Positions 12,325-24,379 of a stretch of DNA of 64,000 nucleotides are shown piece by piece. Below the pieces are notes generated by a model that was not told the DNA's origin, did not search any database, and saw nothing but the letters and a program-made list of their open reading frames with translations. A program made the translations under genes and the position numbers. Source of the stretch: Cristatella mucedo (taxonomy: Eukaryota; Bryozoa; Phylactolaemata; Cristatellidae); contig WPIO01000055.1 of the NCBI GenBank assembly GCA_009760855.2, positions 2,694,001-2,758,000 on the forward strand. Reading direction: 5' to 3'. The stretch's first letter is position 1. Each line of letters begins with the position of its first letter.

Positions 12325-13522
12325 GTGAGACTTTACACCTGCATCGTGTCGCCATATTTGAACACCCTATTTAGTAATACAAGTGGACCTCATCAACACC
12401 TTTAAACGTTTTTGTTTGCATGCAATTAAGAATTGAAAGAATTGAAAACGTCTACATAACTTCGAAGAATACAGTAATGTAAATATTTCGGGATGAAGTT
12501 TGGAATTTAAGTGTCTAATGAAACTACGACTGGGGTTATTTGCTTCAATCACTTAATGCCTAAGTCTCGATGCATTTTTATGTTTTCTTAGGGCAGTGCA
12601 GCTAGCCGTGGTAACTCGGCTACGCAAATCAATTTGTTTTGACTCTTTGCTGGGCTTCCTATTAGGAGCGCTGATATAGAGAATACAGAGTAAGCAAGCT
12701 ACTTGCTATATTAGAGGATTTAGTTGACGCTTTTAGTTTGATTCCAAAAGGATGTCGTTGTTCACAAAATGTATCCATTCGCATGAATATTTGTTGCCAA
12801 TTGCTAATTATCATCAATGTATTAGCTTTTTCGATGGTGTTCTTTGTGGTGCATTTAGTGCTAATGGTCGATCTTCATACAAATTTATCTGTATATAGCT
12901 TTGGCTCCTTGACAAGTAGCCATACCATGTAACGGTTGTGATAGCAACGAAAACACCTAGACTGGCAAATAAAGGAAAACTTGGGACCAATTTATTAGCA
13001 GCTTAAGAACATGCAAATATTTTGCGAAAGTGGTATGTTCACTTAGGGTCGGTACATTTATTTTACTTCGGTAGCATTGGATAAATAAAATTTCCAGCCA
13101 CCCGCTATTTTTTGAAAGTATCAGCTGGTTAGCGACGATCATTGCTTAAATATGACAATTGGTCAGATGAATAGGCACGATTAGATTGCTCCTATATGAC
13201 TTATGGTTCACTCAAAACAGTAAGATAGCTAGGAATATTTAGCACATGCTTGAGATATCATGCAACTATCATAATTGACATTCTATTGTCTCACAGGCAG
13301 GAGCTAATACCACTCCTACTAATTCATCAGAGCTCAAGTCAGGCCTTGCATCAGTGCGGATTCACTGTATATTGCCAAGTCCGCAATATTATTATTTTAT
13401 TTTAGAAAATAAAACCTATTTAGAAAATTTTTAGGAATCTACATAGCTTCATAAGTGAACAAAATGTTTCAACGTAAAAACGCATCTATAGAAATGCATG
13501 GATTTGCAACTGCAAAAATTCC
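12325..13522 (+). other. Gene A intron, first part
   Basis: Aligns with 51,777-52,665 of block B. An AG-bounded segment at 12,593 (GGCAGTGCAGCTAGCCGTGG) is well conserved and could be an alternative exon, but adding it breaks the reading frame of the main model. Nothing else is recognised. Confidence 0.5.
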
Positions 13523-13755
13523 TGACAGCACTTGGCGGGTCCCTGTGATTAATAATAATAATAACAATAATAATGCAATCGATTAATCCTTTATGTACTT
13601 ATGCGTGCTGACACTATTGCATGCTCCCACTCTGACCCTATGCATGTCACCCGTAACCTTGTGATTCTTGTTGTTTATTGGAAATGTTGCCCCTAACCTA
13701 TTGATTGTGGTTCCTTTGCAGCAATTGCAAAGCGCCTATAAAGATATTAGTTCTT
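13523..13755 (+). mobile_element. L2-type LINE family 1, short 3' piece
   Basis: 3' UTR of family 1 (GGGTCCCTGTGATT ... TATGCGTGCTGACAC ... GCAATTGCAAAGCGCC). It carries an (AAT)n insertion at about 13,551-13,575 that the block B counterpart (52,670-52,905) lacks. Confidence 0.75.
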
Positions 13756-13862
13756 TAATAATAATAATAATAATATTGCACTTGATAAAGCGCCCTCAGA
13801 GAACTTAATCTCTTTCTAGGCGCTTTACATTTGCTGCAAAGTGATACGCAATAGAATTGAGG
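13756..13862 (-). mobile_element. LINE family 1 tail-only insertion (about 105 bp)
   Basis: An (AAT)n run followed by the family-1 terminal hairpin and about 50 bp of 3' UTR, minus strand. It lies inside the preceding LINE piece: the left flank ends TTAGTTCTTT and the right flank resumes GAGGATGCTTT, joined as TTAGTTCTTTGAGGATGCTT in block B at about 52,870. The empty site shows one insertion of only the element's tail. Confidence 0.8.
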
Positions 13863-14370
13863 ATGCTTTGTAAAATGTATCGTTATTCTTTTAATTGTTA
13901 TAATGTGCATGGACGTGCTTTATGAATAGCTGCCAGAGAAGCCAAAAGTTTAAGTTTTTAGTCACAAGGAAGGCAGTGTTCAAAGATATGTGCTAAAAAG
14001 CCAGTAATAAAATGTTAAATGCCACTCTTTATAAGAATGCCGGATAGTATCGTGCACAGAATTATTCAGCAGCATTCACTCAAAACATACAGCAAGTTAG
14101 CCACATTTAATGGGGTTGCACGAAAGCGTAAGACACTTGGACAAAGTCAAAATATGTTCAGTTACTGAACGAAAAAATCACAGGTAAAAATTCCCCGGCT
14201 ATAGCAAACGCTGCACAACAAATGATTGAGTTTATCTAGGCTTTTTTTGAGTGCCATTGAATAGAAAACGAAATTTATTTTTTTAGGCCCTTCCAGTCTT
14301 TTGGAAATTGACGGCATCGTAAATGAATGCAAAGTCTGGAAGAATTAAAGCAATTTATTGGAGCATCCAA

Positions 14371-15335
14371 TAAATTTTCTAAAACTAAACGATGATAAAA
14401 CTAACTTACTAGTTATGGGCAAACCCAGTGTGATTCAGAGATTGGAAAGGCTGACTCTCAAAATTGGCTCTGCCAGCATATCTCCAGTTGAATCAGCTCG
14501 AAATCTAGGTGTCATATTCCAAAGCGACCTCTCGTTAGATGACCATATCAGCTCCACAGTCAAATCCGCCTATTTCATCTTCATAACATTTCTAAAATTT
14601 GGGCTTGTTTAGATAAGGATACCACGTCCAAGTTGGCCCTTGTATTTGTGACGTCCTGTCTCGACTTCTGCAACTCACTGCTTACTGGCTTACCAGCATA
14701 TGCGATCAGGCGATTGCAGCTGGAACAAAACTCTGCAGCTAAGCTTGTCTGTCGTGAGCGTCGCGTTGCCACATTACTCCACTTCTCACCGACCTGCACT
14801 GGCTACCAGTCAAGCAACGGATTGACTTCAAGGTTTTGTCCCTCACTTTTAGGTCCCTTCATTCTATGGCTCCAGCCTATCTCTCAGATATACTCCCCCA
14901 TCAGGCCAAGCGTCGTACCACTCGCTTTTCGGAATCCAGCAGTCTACAAATACCTCGTACAAAAATTAAATCCTTTGGAGACCGTGCATTTAGTTCGTAT
15001 GCTCCCAAAACCTGGAACTCCTTCCCGACCTGCGTCAGAACATCCCCTGACCTGACCACATTTAAAAGGAACTTAAAAACACACCTATTTAGGACAGCAT
15101 TTAAAGGGTCCCTGTGATTCGTCCTTGATGTGCTTATGCGTGCTGACACTGTGCATGCTGCCACTAACCACATTTGCATGCTGACCCTGTGCATGTCACC
15201 CCTAACCATAGTATTCATTTTGTTTGTTTTAAAGCATGATTTTACTTGCCATTCCATTGCATTTCACTTTGCAGCAAATGCAAAACGCCTAGAAAGAGAT
15301 TGAGTTCTCTGAGGGTGCTTTATCAAGTGCATGAT
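14371..15335 (+). mobile_element. L2-type LINE family 1, 5'-truncated insertion
   Basis: It begins with the codons for [15 protein letters not shown] and runs through the ORF2 C-terminal domain and 3' UTR to the hairpin and GTGCATGATTATT tail. Open stretches (14,358-14,612; 14,633-15,055; 14,836-15,117) lie in different frames, so it is broken. Block B has no LINE at the matching place (53,385-53,400), which makes this a post-duplication insertion. Confidence 0.85.
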
Positions 15336-15889
15336 TATTGTTAAAAGAGTCAGAAGAGCTGCGGCCACAGGAGGTCTGATTTGAAACTAATCAAGACTAA
15401 GTTGGCCGGATACTGAGGACAAATCTGGGCAAAGTTTAACGACAGTATTCCAGATATAATTGCAACAGCGATTATATGCTGGTTAAATAGCCATTGACAA
15501 TTTCTGGGCAGGGGCGAAACGAAGAAGGTGCTGCTTATGACTTATATGCCAATTTATGCACAACTTTGCATAGGCCGGAGGATTTAAAAGTAGTGACCTA
15601 AAAATGTCATGACAATGTTTCAAGAACGCATGAACTAGCTCGGCCGTTCGGTCGGTCTATAAATATACCCTCAGCAATATTTATTTTATTGGCTCATAGA
15701 CAAAATACTGTCACTTTTAAAGACTGATTGCAAAGATAACACATGGATAGAAAAATTTAAAAAACCGCAGACAATTCCATCTGCAACTTAGGCATAAGAA
15801 AAAGTTTTAGTGATGGAGATATATCAAATTTAAGCACGTAATACTTTTACCTCCATGACATCTTAAAAACTTGAAATACTAAGCACAAG

Positions 15890-16665
15890 CTTGAGAGAGC
15901 ACGCCCGAACAAGAACTGATATCCTAAATGAAATTCATGCTTGCTTAGATAGGGAAATCCCATCGAAGTTGTTCCATGTATTTGCGACATTGCATCTTGA
16001 CTTCCGGAACTCACTGCTTGCTGGCCTACCGGCATGTGCAACCAGGCGCTTACAGCCGGTGCAAAACTCCAACTAGATTTGTCTGTTGTGAGCATCGCAG
16101 TTGCCACACCACTAAACTTCTCGTTGACCTGCACTGGCTCCCAGTCAAGCAAGGGATTGACTTTAAGGTTTGTCGCTCACGTTTAGGTAACTTCATTCTT
16201 TGGCTCCAGCCTACCTGTCAGATATACTCCCCCACCAGGCCAAGCATCGTGCCACCCGCTTTTGGAATCTAACTGTTTACCGATACCTCGTCCAAATATC
16301 AAACCCTTTGGAGACCGTGCATTTAGTTCGTATGATCCCAAAGCCTGTAACTCACACCTGATTTGCGTCACAACATCCCCTGCCTTGACCACATTTCAAG
16401 AGAAATTAAAACCGCACCTATTTATGACATCATTTAATATTTCCCTGTGATTTATCCTTCACGTGTTTATGCTTGCTGACACTGTACATGGTGTGACTAA
16501 CCAGTCTTGCGTGCCGACCCTGCACATGTCACCCATAACCACATTATTCATAATGTGTATCAAGCATGATATCCCTCACCATTCGATCGTGCTTCCTTTG
16601 CAGTAAATGTAAAGCACCTAGAAAGAAATTGAGTTCTCCAAGGGTGCTTTATCAAGTGTAATATA
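15890..16665 (+). mobile_element. L2-type LINE family 1 fragment shared with block B
   Basis: It codes the C-terminal domain (IRACLDRE-like start, then YLSDLLPHQAK-like segment) with frame changes, then the 3' UTR and hairpin. The same fragment with the same 5' boundary lies at 53,940-54,715 and again at about 20,932, so the insertion predates the duplications. Confidence 0.8.
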
Positions 16666-16799
16666 ATAATTATAATTATTAAAACGAACGGCAGACTAGA
16701 GATTATATAATTTGTACCAATTTATCATACCTCAAGTAAGGTCAATCTTTAAGAAATGAATTAAAGCATAGTGCCAAGTGCACTATATTTTAAATTCAT

Positions 16800-16890
16800 T
16801 TTAATATTAATAATATGAATGCATTTGATATAGCACGCTGAGAGAACTCAATCTCTTTTTTGCACTTAACATTTGCTGCAAAGGATATAT
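16800..16890 (-). mobile_element. LINE family 1 tail, minus strand
   Basis: The sequence ATTTGATATAGCACGCTGAG and a decayed hairpin form the 3' end of a minus-strand LINE. The relic continues through 16,930-17,200, which matches 58,700-58,990. In block B the same relic is split by the full-length LINE. Confidence 0.65.
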
Positions 16891-17224
16891 ATAATAGGGA
16901 ATATAATAAGAAATATGTGAGTTTTTAGTTTATTTGTAAAGGGGGACAAGTCAGGAGATGTTGTGAGGCATGTCGGGAGTGCGTTCAAGTCTAATTCGCT
17001 TGAGGCTCAATAAAGGCGAAGGTAAGAAACTACATTCAGGAACCTTTAGTGGCTTTAGTGCAAGGCCTGACAGGACCTGCAAGTTCTGATAGCGAAACCT
17101 CTGTCAAGAATTGAAGAGACCTCTGAGCAAGAATCGGAGAGTTTGAAGGGATAGTGAAGCCGCCCCTTATTGCCGAGCCGGTGCAGGTTACAGGCGTAAA
17201 GTAGCTATGAAGGTCTTTGCATTC

Positions 17225-17905
17225 GTCATACCTGCTTTACGATTGACTCTCTCATGTACGACTTTCCGTATCGGCTAGATTTTGGTAATTCCTTGTGGCT
17301 GGTATATAGAAAATGCACCTAGGCCGCTTCAGCTGGAGATGACTATGGCTGCCAGGCTAGTTGGCAAATCTCAGATGTTTTACCTCGCTTCTACTTTGCT
17401 GAAAGAGCTTGGGTGGCTGCCGGTTGATCAACTGCTACAGAACAATGCTGTTACGCTGACCCACAAGGCCCGCCACCAATCGTCATTTTCGTATCTAGGT
17501 GAGCTGCTGCACCCGTTGCCTTCTCCTCGCGCCCTCGGGTCCTCTACGGGTCATGCATTAGCTGCTCTATTCCTACGGTTAAACACCACTAGCAACAAAA
17601 GCTCTTCCTCGGCCGGTCCAAGACTATTACAATTTAATTCCTCAATTCCTATGCCACGACAGAAACTCTCATGCTTCCGACAATGGCACACAATTTTCAG
17701 CCGTCATTAGCTTCGACGTCCATGATACTCACTACATCAACTGCTCTCCTGACTTTGCTATGCTTCCCACTTTCTCTTTGTTGTGTGAGATGAAAGTCTG
17801 TTGGTTACCAAATGCCTATCGAAAGCTGCTAAGGCTGTGAGTGCTTTACAAACAACTCTCCTGTGTAAGACCTAAATAATATTTGTGGCTTTGTGTATTT
17901 ACAGA
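17225..17905 (+). mobile_element. LINE family 2, 3' fragment
   Basis: Matches the C-terminal domain and 3' end of family 2 (LEMTMAARLVGKS, LGWLPVDQ, then GTGTGAGATGAAAGTCTGTT near the end). Several frame changes. The same fragment is at 59,020-59,790, so it predates the duplication. Confidence 0.75.
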
Positions 17906-18002
17906 CTAGATGCATTACATTTTCGTTGTTAAGACGGACTGATTTTGGATTTTCTTTGCTATTTCGCATGTGGCAAACAATGAATGCCGCTTAACTTTAT
18001 AG

Positions 18003-18055
18003 AAACTCATCAGAAACGGCCGGAAAGTGCGAACAGTCTAGCCATGGTTTCCGAG
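18003..18055 (+). CDS. Gene A, 53-nt cytoplasmic exon
   Basis: Acceptor TTAACTTTATAG, donor CCGAG|GTAAGC. Entered in phase 2 it is open and reads NSSETAGKCEQSSHGFR, leaving in phase 1, which matches the phases of the exons on both sides. Copy B (59,881-59,933) is open in the same frame and of equal length; the other two frames are closed in one copy or the other. This supports a real, short, hydrophilic cytoplasmic exon. Confidence 0.6.
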
Positions 18056-20480
18056 GTAAGCAAAACGTAAATCAAACATCTTGTATTATCGTTTTGGTGT
18101 TGCCGTCATTCTTTCAATCCTTTATTGCAGCAAGGATTTGATCGCAATGACAAGCTTAGGGGCCAAATCACTGAGCATAGTAAGTGCGACACAAAACAGC
18201 TTAACTCTGACAAGATTCAGCTAAAAAAAACTACACATGCATCTAGCATGGATATCCGTGCAACATCACACTCAAATGATGCTTGCGGGATGGTTCCATG
18301 ACAATATCAACTGCTACAGTATTTTCGTTTGGTCAAGTCTAGTGGCTAAGTTTAGCAGCTTAGGGCAATGCTACGACCGCCAATATAAAGCGAGCCAAAA
18401 ACGTCTTTGGATGGTCAACGTGCAAGCTCTTAAGTGTTGTTACCCGATGCGATCGCCTTACATATCGCTCAAAGACCAGTCATATAATTTGAAAAGTAAA
18501 TGGTTACTGGCATACACGGATTGCCCAGTGACTTGCAAGAGTAATAACTGTTCCTGTAAGAGTTCTGCAATTGTGCTGAGACCTGGTGGAATTGTCGAGA
18601 CGAATACTCGAGAAAAAAGCCAAACAACTTTTTTTTATACTGCGACTGTGTAATTTCGCTAAATGGGTATTCATAAAACTAAAATATGGACTAGTGATCA
18701 ACATCACTGGAAATTCTCAAAATCTGATCTGCATTTTTCCTGTGTTTTATATGCTCGGAGGCTTGGGGGCTGTAAAATACTGTAACTATAGAGTTTAATT
18801 CAGCTCTAAGTCATAATTACAGAGATCCAAACCACACTCATCACTGTTCAAGTTGATTCTCTGACTGAATTATGTACTAAAGTAAATCATTTTAATTAAA
18901 TAGCTCGGTTTCGATTGCATTCAGGGTTACCTACAGCAAAAAGATATCAATGGTATATTTCCGATTGAGTGTAATAGAGTTTAACTATCATACTCTGCAT
19001 ACACAGTTACATGTATAGGAGAAAAAATAGCATACATTTCTCATGGTTAAAATTTATTGAGCCTTCGGCAACTCTTTACGAATGCGAAAGAGAGAAGTGC
19101 CACTCCCTCATGATGCTGGAGTCGGCGATGCTGGAGTCGGCAGTCCTGTTCCACAGAGTCACGATTAGAAAAATGTCAGGATTAATAGATCCGAACGAAT
19201 TGATTTCAAGATGAGAGGCTGGCCGGTTTAAATAAAAGTGGTAAATTAAAAAAAAAAATCATCTTTTCAATAGATCAGGTGAGGCCCAGCATACTGGAGG
19301 TACTGTGGCATTTTATAACATCATTACCTCCTTCGAGAGCGATTATAGCAGTACAGGTTCTGCTCAGTAATGAGATAGCTCATTAACGAGGGACAGGACA
19401 ACCAGCTGAATTGAGAGCCATTAAGATATCCATCAGTTCCACATTTCTTGGACGCTATAGTTACAGTGCAAAGCAATTTGCTTTAAACGGTTTTCGCAGT
19501 ATCAGTTTCCGTAATAGTTTCCCACACGAAATTTAATGTTCTTGGAGACATTCAGCAATGTACAACAATACTAAGTGTACCAGGTGTCTATAAAATAAAA
19601 AAGCACATATATCACTAGTATAGGCTTTAATGCAATAACTTAATTCGCATTGTTTATTTGCTAAAGGGGCTGAGGCTGCTCCTGAATGTAATCAGCAAAC
19701 ACTAAATTTCTAAATAAAAGTAAGTCAAGTTACCAGCTGCCACGAGAAATGAAGTGTCTGTGTAGGACACCCGCATTTTTTTTCAAGTTCCAGATAAAGA
19801 TGCAGCACATACAGAACTGGCCAAAGATTAATTGCTTTAAAGAGACTTTGAAGAGATACCTTCTTTCCTAGAACAGGCTGCTTATTGAGATGCAATAGGC
19901 AGACCAGTGCCCCAGCTATCTTCGTCGTGTTGACTTACCATGACGTAAAGTATGGATGCCACAGGAAGTGCAGGCACTATATCAGTCTTGCAGCTGCAAG
20001 GGTTTGTGCTGCAGCAGTCAAGTAAACAAATCGAATGAGATGTTGCTTGCTTGTTGTTGCCGTTCCCTTGTTTATTCGGATTTTCTCAGAGAATTTCATG
20101 ACAGCAATTATTGGTTTAATTATGCTAGAGAACAGGTCAGGCATGGATTAAGACACGAACTTAAATTATCGCACGACGCACTTCATGCAACTCTTAAGCA
20201 TATAGTAAACTGACCAAGGGAAATTTTGGGGATCGGAGAATAAGGAAAGAAGGCACTCCTGAGGAAATATGATTTCCACAAAGTTCTCAAAAGTGTTGTT
20301 TTTGTTCCAGCCAATATTTTAAATGTATGCAAGGTTTACGAGAGCTGAAGGTTGGAGGAGCTATTTGATTCAACGTGACACACTTGGCCAAACGTTTGCA
20401 GTTCTTATGTGCTTGTCTATGTAGATTGCAATGTATCCTTTGTCTTAAAGTTTGCTCATATTTTATTTCAACCATTTAGT
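18056..20480 (+). other. Gene A last intron, first part (duplicated)
   Basis: Matches block B 59,934-62,330. A segment with good splice bases (18,131-18,179, TTTATTGCAG before and GTAAGT after) could be a further exon, but its length differs by 1 nt from B and no frame suits both. Frames at 18,237-18,653 and 19,956-20,213 are open in A but interrupted in B. Confidence 0.5.
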
Positions 20481-20489
20481 TAACCTATA

Positions 20490-20695
20490 TGAATATGAAT
20501 TAAAAAGCCTCTTTTGTTTTGCGACAGCAGAGCTTTTACGGCTATAACCACTGCTTGCAGTGGCAATAAAAAATCCCCAACAACATGATTTGAACCCAGG
20601 ACTTCGGGACCGAGGTCGTGAAAAGCAATAGCCTTACGGCTAATGCGCCAGATTGAGCTCACGTCAAGTGAATAATGGGTATTCAAAAACTTTCT
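20490..20695 (-). mobile_element. tRNA-derived SINE (family S2), decayed copy
   Basis: Resembles the S2 copy at 27,165-27,362 (AGCCTCTTTTG ... GAGCTTTTACGGCTATAACC ... GGACCGAGGTCGTGAAAAG). The B-box is weak (GGTTCAAATCA on the minus strand). It lies at the junction between the two local repeats inside gene A's last intron. Confidence 0.65.
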
Positions 20696-20931
20696 GGAGA
20701 GCATACATACAAGTTGACCAGTATCGTTTTGACTCATAGACGAACTACTGTGACTTTGAACGACTGTGATTGCAAAGAAAACACAAAGATAGGAAAATAT
20801 TAAAAAAACAGCAGACGGTTCCACCTGCAACTTAGGCATGGGGAAAGGTTGTAGTAACAGAGATATAATAACTAGAAGCGTGTAACATTTTTACCTCCAC
20901 GACATCTGAAGAATTTATAATACTGAGCAAA

Positions 20932-21835
20932 AGCTTGACAAAGCACGCCAAAACAAAAATCAATATCCTAAATGAAATTCCGGCTTGCTTAGATAGGGAT
21001 ATCACATCTAAGTTGGTTCATGTATTTGTGACATTCCGTCTTGACTTTAGTAACTCTCTGCTTGCTGGCCTACCGGCATGTGCAATCAGGCGCTTACATC
21101 TGGTGCACAACTCTGCAACTAGATTTGTCTGTCATGAGCATTACAGTTGCCCCACCACACCACTTCTCGCCGACCTGCACTAGCTAGCAGTCAAGCAAGG
21201 CATCGACGTCAAGGTTTTGTCGCTCACTTTAGGTCCCTTCATTCTTTGGCTTTAATCTACCTATCAGATCTACTCCCCCACCAGGCCAAGCATAGTACCA
21301 ACCGCTTTTTGGAATCCAACTGTTTACAAATAATATTACTCACCATTCCATCTTGTTTCCCTTTGCAGCAAATGTGAAGCACCTAGAAAGAGATTGAGTT
21401 CTCTGAGGGCGCTTTATCAAGTGCATTATTATTATTATTATTATTATATTGCCTATACCTCGGAAAAACATCAAACCCTATGGAGACCATGCACTTAGTT
21501 CCTATGCTCCCAAAGCCTGGAACTCACTCCCGACCTGCGTCACAACATCCCCTGACTTGACCAGATTTAAAAATAACTTGAAAAAACAGCCTATTTAGGA
21601 CGGTATTTAGTGGATCCCTGTGATTCGTCCTTCATGTGCTTATGCCTGCTGAAACTGTTCATGCTGCCGCTAACCACACTTGGATGCTCACCCTGTGCAT
21701 GTCACCCTTAACCATGTTATTCATGTTGTTTATCAAGCATGATATTACTCACGATTCGGTCGTATTTCCTTTGCAGCAAATGTAAAGCACATAGAAAGAA
21801 ATTGAGTTCTCCGAGGGTGCTTTATCATTTGTATT
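20932..21835 (+). mobile_element. L2-type LINE family 1, split by a tail insertion
   Basis: C-terminal domain coding sequence runs to about 21,330 and resumes at 21,447 (CCTATACCTCGGAAAAACAT), then continues through the 3' UTR and hairpin. The interruption is a separate tail-only insertion. The element is frame-broken. Confidence 0.8.
21331..21446 (+). mobile_element. LINE family 1 tail-only insertion (about 115 bp)
   Basis: It contains only the last part of family 1 (ATTACTCACCATTCCATC, CTTTGCAGCAAATGTGAAGC, the hairpin, then (ATT)n). It sits inside another family-1 copy whose coding sequence continues on both sides. Confidence 0.8.
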
Positions 21836-21894
21836 ATCATTATTGTTTTTATTATTATAATGAATGGCAGACTAGAGATATAATTAGTTCTACA

Positions 21895-21898
21895 GATA

Positions 21899-21961
<63 letters not shown>

Positions 21962-21962
21962 C
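21895..21962. repeat. (TA)n microsatellite with CA interruptions
   Basis: About 68 bp of TA with two ACA breaks. Unlike the other AT arrays it does not follow a SINE; it lies in the duplicated spacer after a LINE, and the sister copies at about 16,700 and 54,760 lack it. Confidence 0.9.
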
Positions 21963-24032
21963 ATAGCTCAAGTAAGATCTTTCTTCAGAAATGAATTAAA
22001 GCATAATGCCAAGCATAGTGCCAATATATAATATTTCCGATTGAGTGTAAGAGAGTTTAACTATCATACTCTGCATACACAGTTACACGTATAGGAGCAA
22101 AGATTAGCAGCGATTTCTCGATGCTAGAATTTATTGAGCTTTCGGCAACTCTTTACGAATGCGAAAGAGAGATGTGCCACTCCCTCACGATGCTGGAGTC
22201 GGCAGTCCTGTTCCACCGAGTCGCGATTAGAAAACTTTCAGGATTAATAGATACGAACTAATTAATTTCGAGATGAGAGGCTGGCCTATTTAAATGAAAA
22301 TGGTAAATTAAAAAAAATAATAAATAATCTTTTCAATAGATCAGATGAGGCCCAGCATACTGGAAGTACTGTGGCACTTTATAACACCATTCGCTCCTTC
22401 GAGAGCGATTGCAGCAGTACAGGCTCTGCTCATTAATGAGGTAGCTCATTAACGAGGGACGGGACAACCAGCTGAATTGAGAGTCATTTAGATATCCACC
22501 AGTTCGTCATTTCTTACACGCTCTAATTACACTGCAAAGCGATTTGCTTTAAACGGTTTTCGCAGTATCAGTTTCCGTAATCGTTTCCCACACGAAATTT
22601 AATCTTCTTGGAGAAATTCAGCAACGGAATACAATACCAATTGTGCATAAACCAGAAAATGTCAAAAGGTGTCCATAAACTAGAAAACGTATACCACTAG
22701 TATTGGCTTTAATACGATAACTTTAACTCGCATTGTTTCTTTGCTGAAGGGGCCGACGCTGCTCCTGAGTGTAATCAGCTAACTTACTTTCTAAATAACG
22801 GTAAGTTAAGTTACCAGCTGCCACGGGAAAGGAGGTGCCTGCCTAGTACCCCTGCGGTTCTCTTTAAGTTTTAGATGAAGATGCAGCGCATACAGAACTA
22901 GCCAAAGATTAAATGCTTTAAAGAGACTTCGAAGCGATCGATTCTTTCCTAGAATAGGCCGCTTATTGCAATGCAATAGACTGACCAGTGCCCAAGCTAT
23001 CTTCGTCGTTTTGACTTACCACGACGTAAAAGTATGGATGCCATATGAAGTATAGCCATGATATCACCCTTGCAGCTGCAAGGGTTTGTGCTGCTGTAGT
23101 AAAATATACAAACTGAATGCGTTGTCTCTAGCTTGTCGATGCCGTTCCCTTGTTTGTTCGGATGTTTTCAGAGAATTTCATAACAGCAATTATTGGTTTA
23201 ACTATGCTAGCGAACAGGTCAGGCATGGATTAAGACACGAACTTAAATTATCGCACGACGCCCCTACTGCAACTCTTAACAATATGGTAAACTGACCGAG
23301 GGTAATTTTGGGGATCGGAGGAGGCCGGGAAGAAGAAATTCTGAAAAAATATGGTTCCCACAAATTTCTCAAAAGTTTGGTTTTTGTTCCAGCCAATATT
23401 TTAAATGCATGCAAGGTTTACGAGAGCTGAAGGTTGGCGGAACTATTTGATTCAACGTGAAGCACTTGGCTTGAAGTTTGCAGTTCTTGTGTGCTCGCCT
23501 AAGTGGATTGCAATGCATCCTTTGTCTTAAAGCTTGCTAATATTTTATTTCAACCATTTAGTTAACCAATATGAACTTGGGAGGCATGACGCTTTGACTT
23601 TGATGAAAAAACCTAGTTTGCTTACATACGTGTTGTGCCTAACAGGGTTCCGTAGAGGTCAAAGCGTAGGATGCAAGGTTGAAGGAACCTGTGTCTGATT
23701 CTACTCCAGTAGAATGTAGGCTAATTACCCTAAACATTTAGCAAACGAGACAATATATTCCCGCGTTTTCCATAACAACGCTGGATATGTAGATTATATT
23801 TGGAGGTAGAAATAAATATTTTTAGGTTACATATGCATAGACAAGGAATACATTTGTAATGTCACATCGAAGTTTTTCAAAGTTACTGCTAGACGCCTAC
23901 CAACTCAAGACTGCCATGCCTCCTCGAGTAACGGCTGTTCGTTTGATGTCACACGAATATGATATTTAGTCATTTGTTTTTTATTCTAAATGAATTATTT
24001 GCACTTAAAAACCAATGCCATGTGACTTGCAG

Positions 24033-24194
24033 AGGCCGAACCCAATGTGATCTACTCAAACCTTGTCCCTGAGTTGCAAGCGAAAGATGCAACAATGGCG
24101 GATGTAGTCATGTTCACAGGGATTTTATACATCAATACAGGATAGCAAAAACTCTGAAGACGGCAGAATATATGAACATCTGCAGCTGAATTGA
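24033..24194 (+). pseudogene. Gene A, last exon with tyrosine motifs (frameshifted)
   Basis: Acceptor TGTGACTTGCAG, entry phase 1. It reads AEPNVIYSNLVPELQAKDATMAD, in which VIYSNL fits the ITIM consensus. A 2-nt deletion relative to copy B (near 24,092-24,110) then shifts the frame, giving a TAG at 24,143-24,145. In the old frame the DNA still spells GFYTSIQDS and GRIYEHLQLN before a TGA at 24,192-24,194, so the two distal YxxI/L motifs are intact but out of frame. An AATAAA follows at 24,371, as in copy B. Confidence 0.75.
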
Positions 24195-24379
24195 AAATAA
24201 GCTCCCGATGTCTTTTTCTGTCTCCTATAATGTCAGGCAGCTCACAAGCATGGAGAGTAACTTCACGGACAGCAAGATGGACCTCCAGATACCGCTACAG
24301 TGGGCTGATAGAGGTTTGCACACTGACAGCAAAATAAGTCACTTATGTAACTATCTTCAATTTCACCACCAATAAATCT
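24195..24379 (+). promoter_or_regulatory. Gene A 3' UTR with poly(A) signal
   Basis: AATAAA at 24,371-24,376 lies about 180 bp after the ancestral stop, at the position matching AATAAA 63,761-63,766 in copy B. Similarity to block B ends here; a family-2 LINE starts at about 24,380. Confidence 0.6.

Larger units (their letters stand above)
20700..23570 (+). repeat. Local duplication inside gene A's last intron
   Basis: This stretch repeats 15,690-20,480 in order: a pre-LINE segment, a family-1 LINE, the GGCAGACTAGAGAT spacer, then from 22,020 the segment equal to 18,955 onward. About 2.15 kb matching 16,790-18,955 is missing at the inner junction near 22,020. Block B has only one copy, so this is a tandem duplication plus deletion specific to block A. 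Confidence 0.75.

Noticed and set aside
18237-18653. 138-codon frame inside gene A's last intron
   Set aside because: The aligned block B sequence (about 60,115-60,520) has stops and indels, and no known domain is visible.
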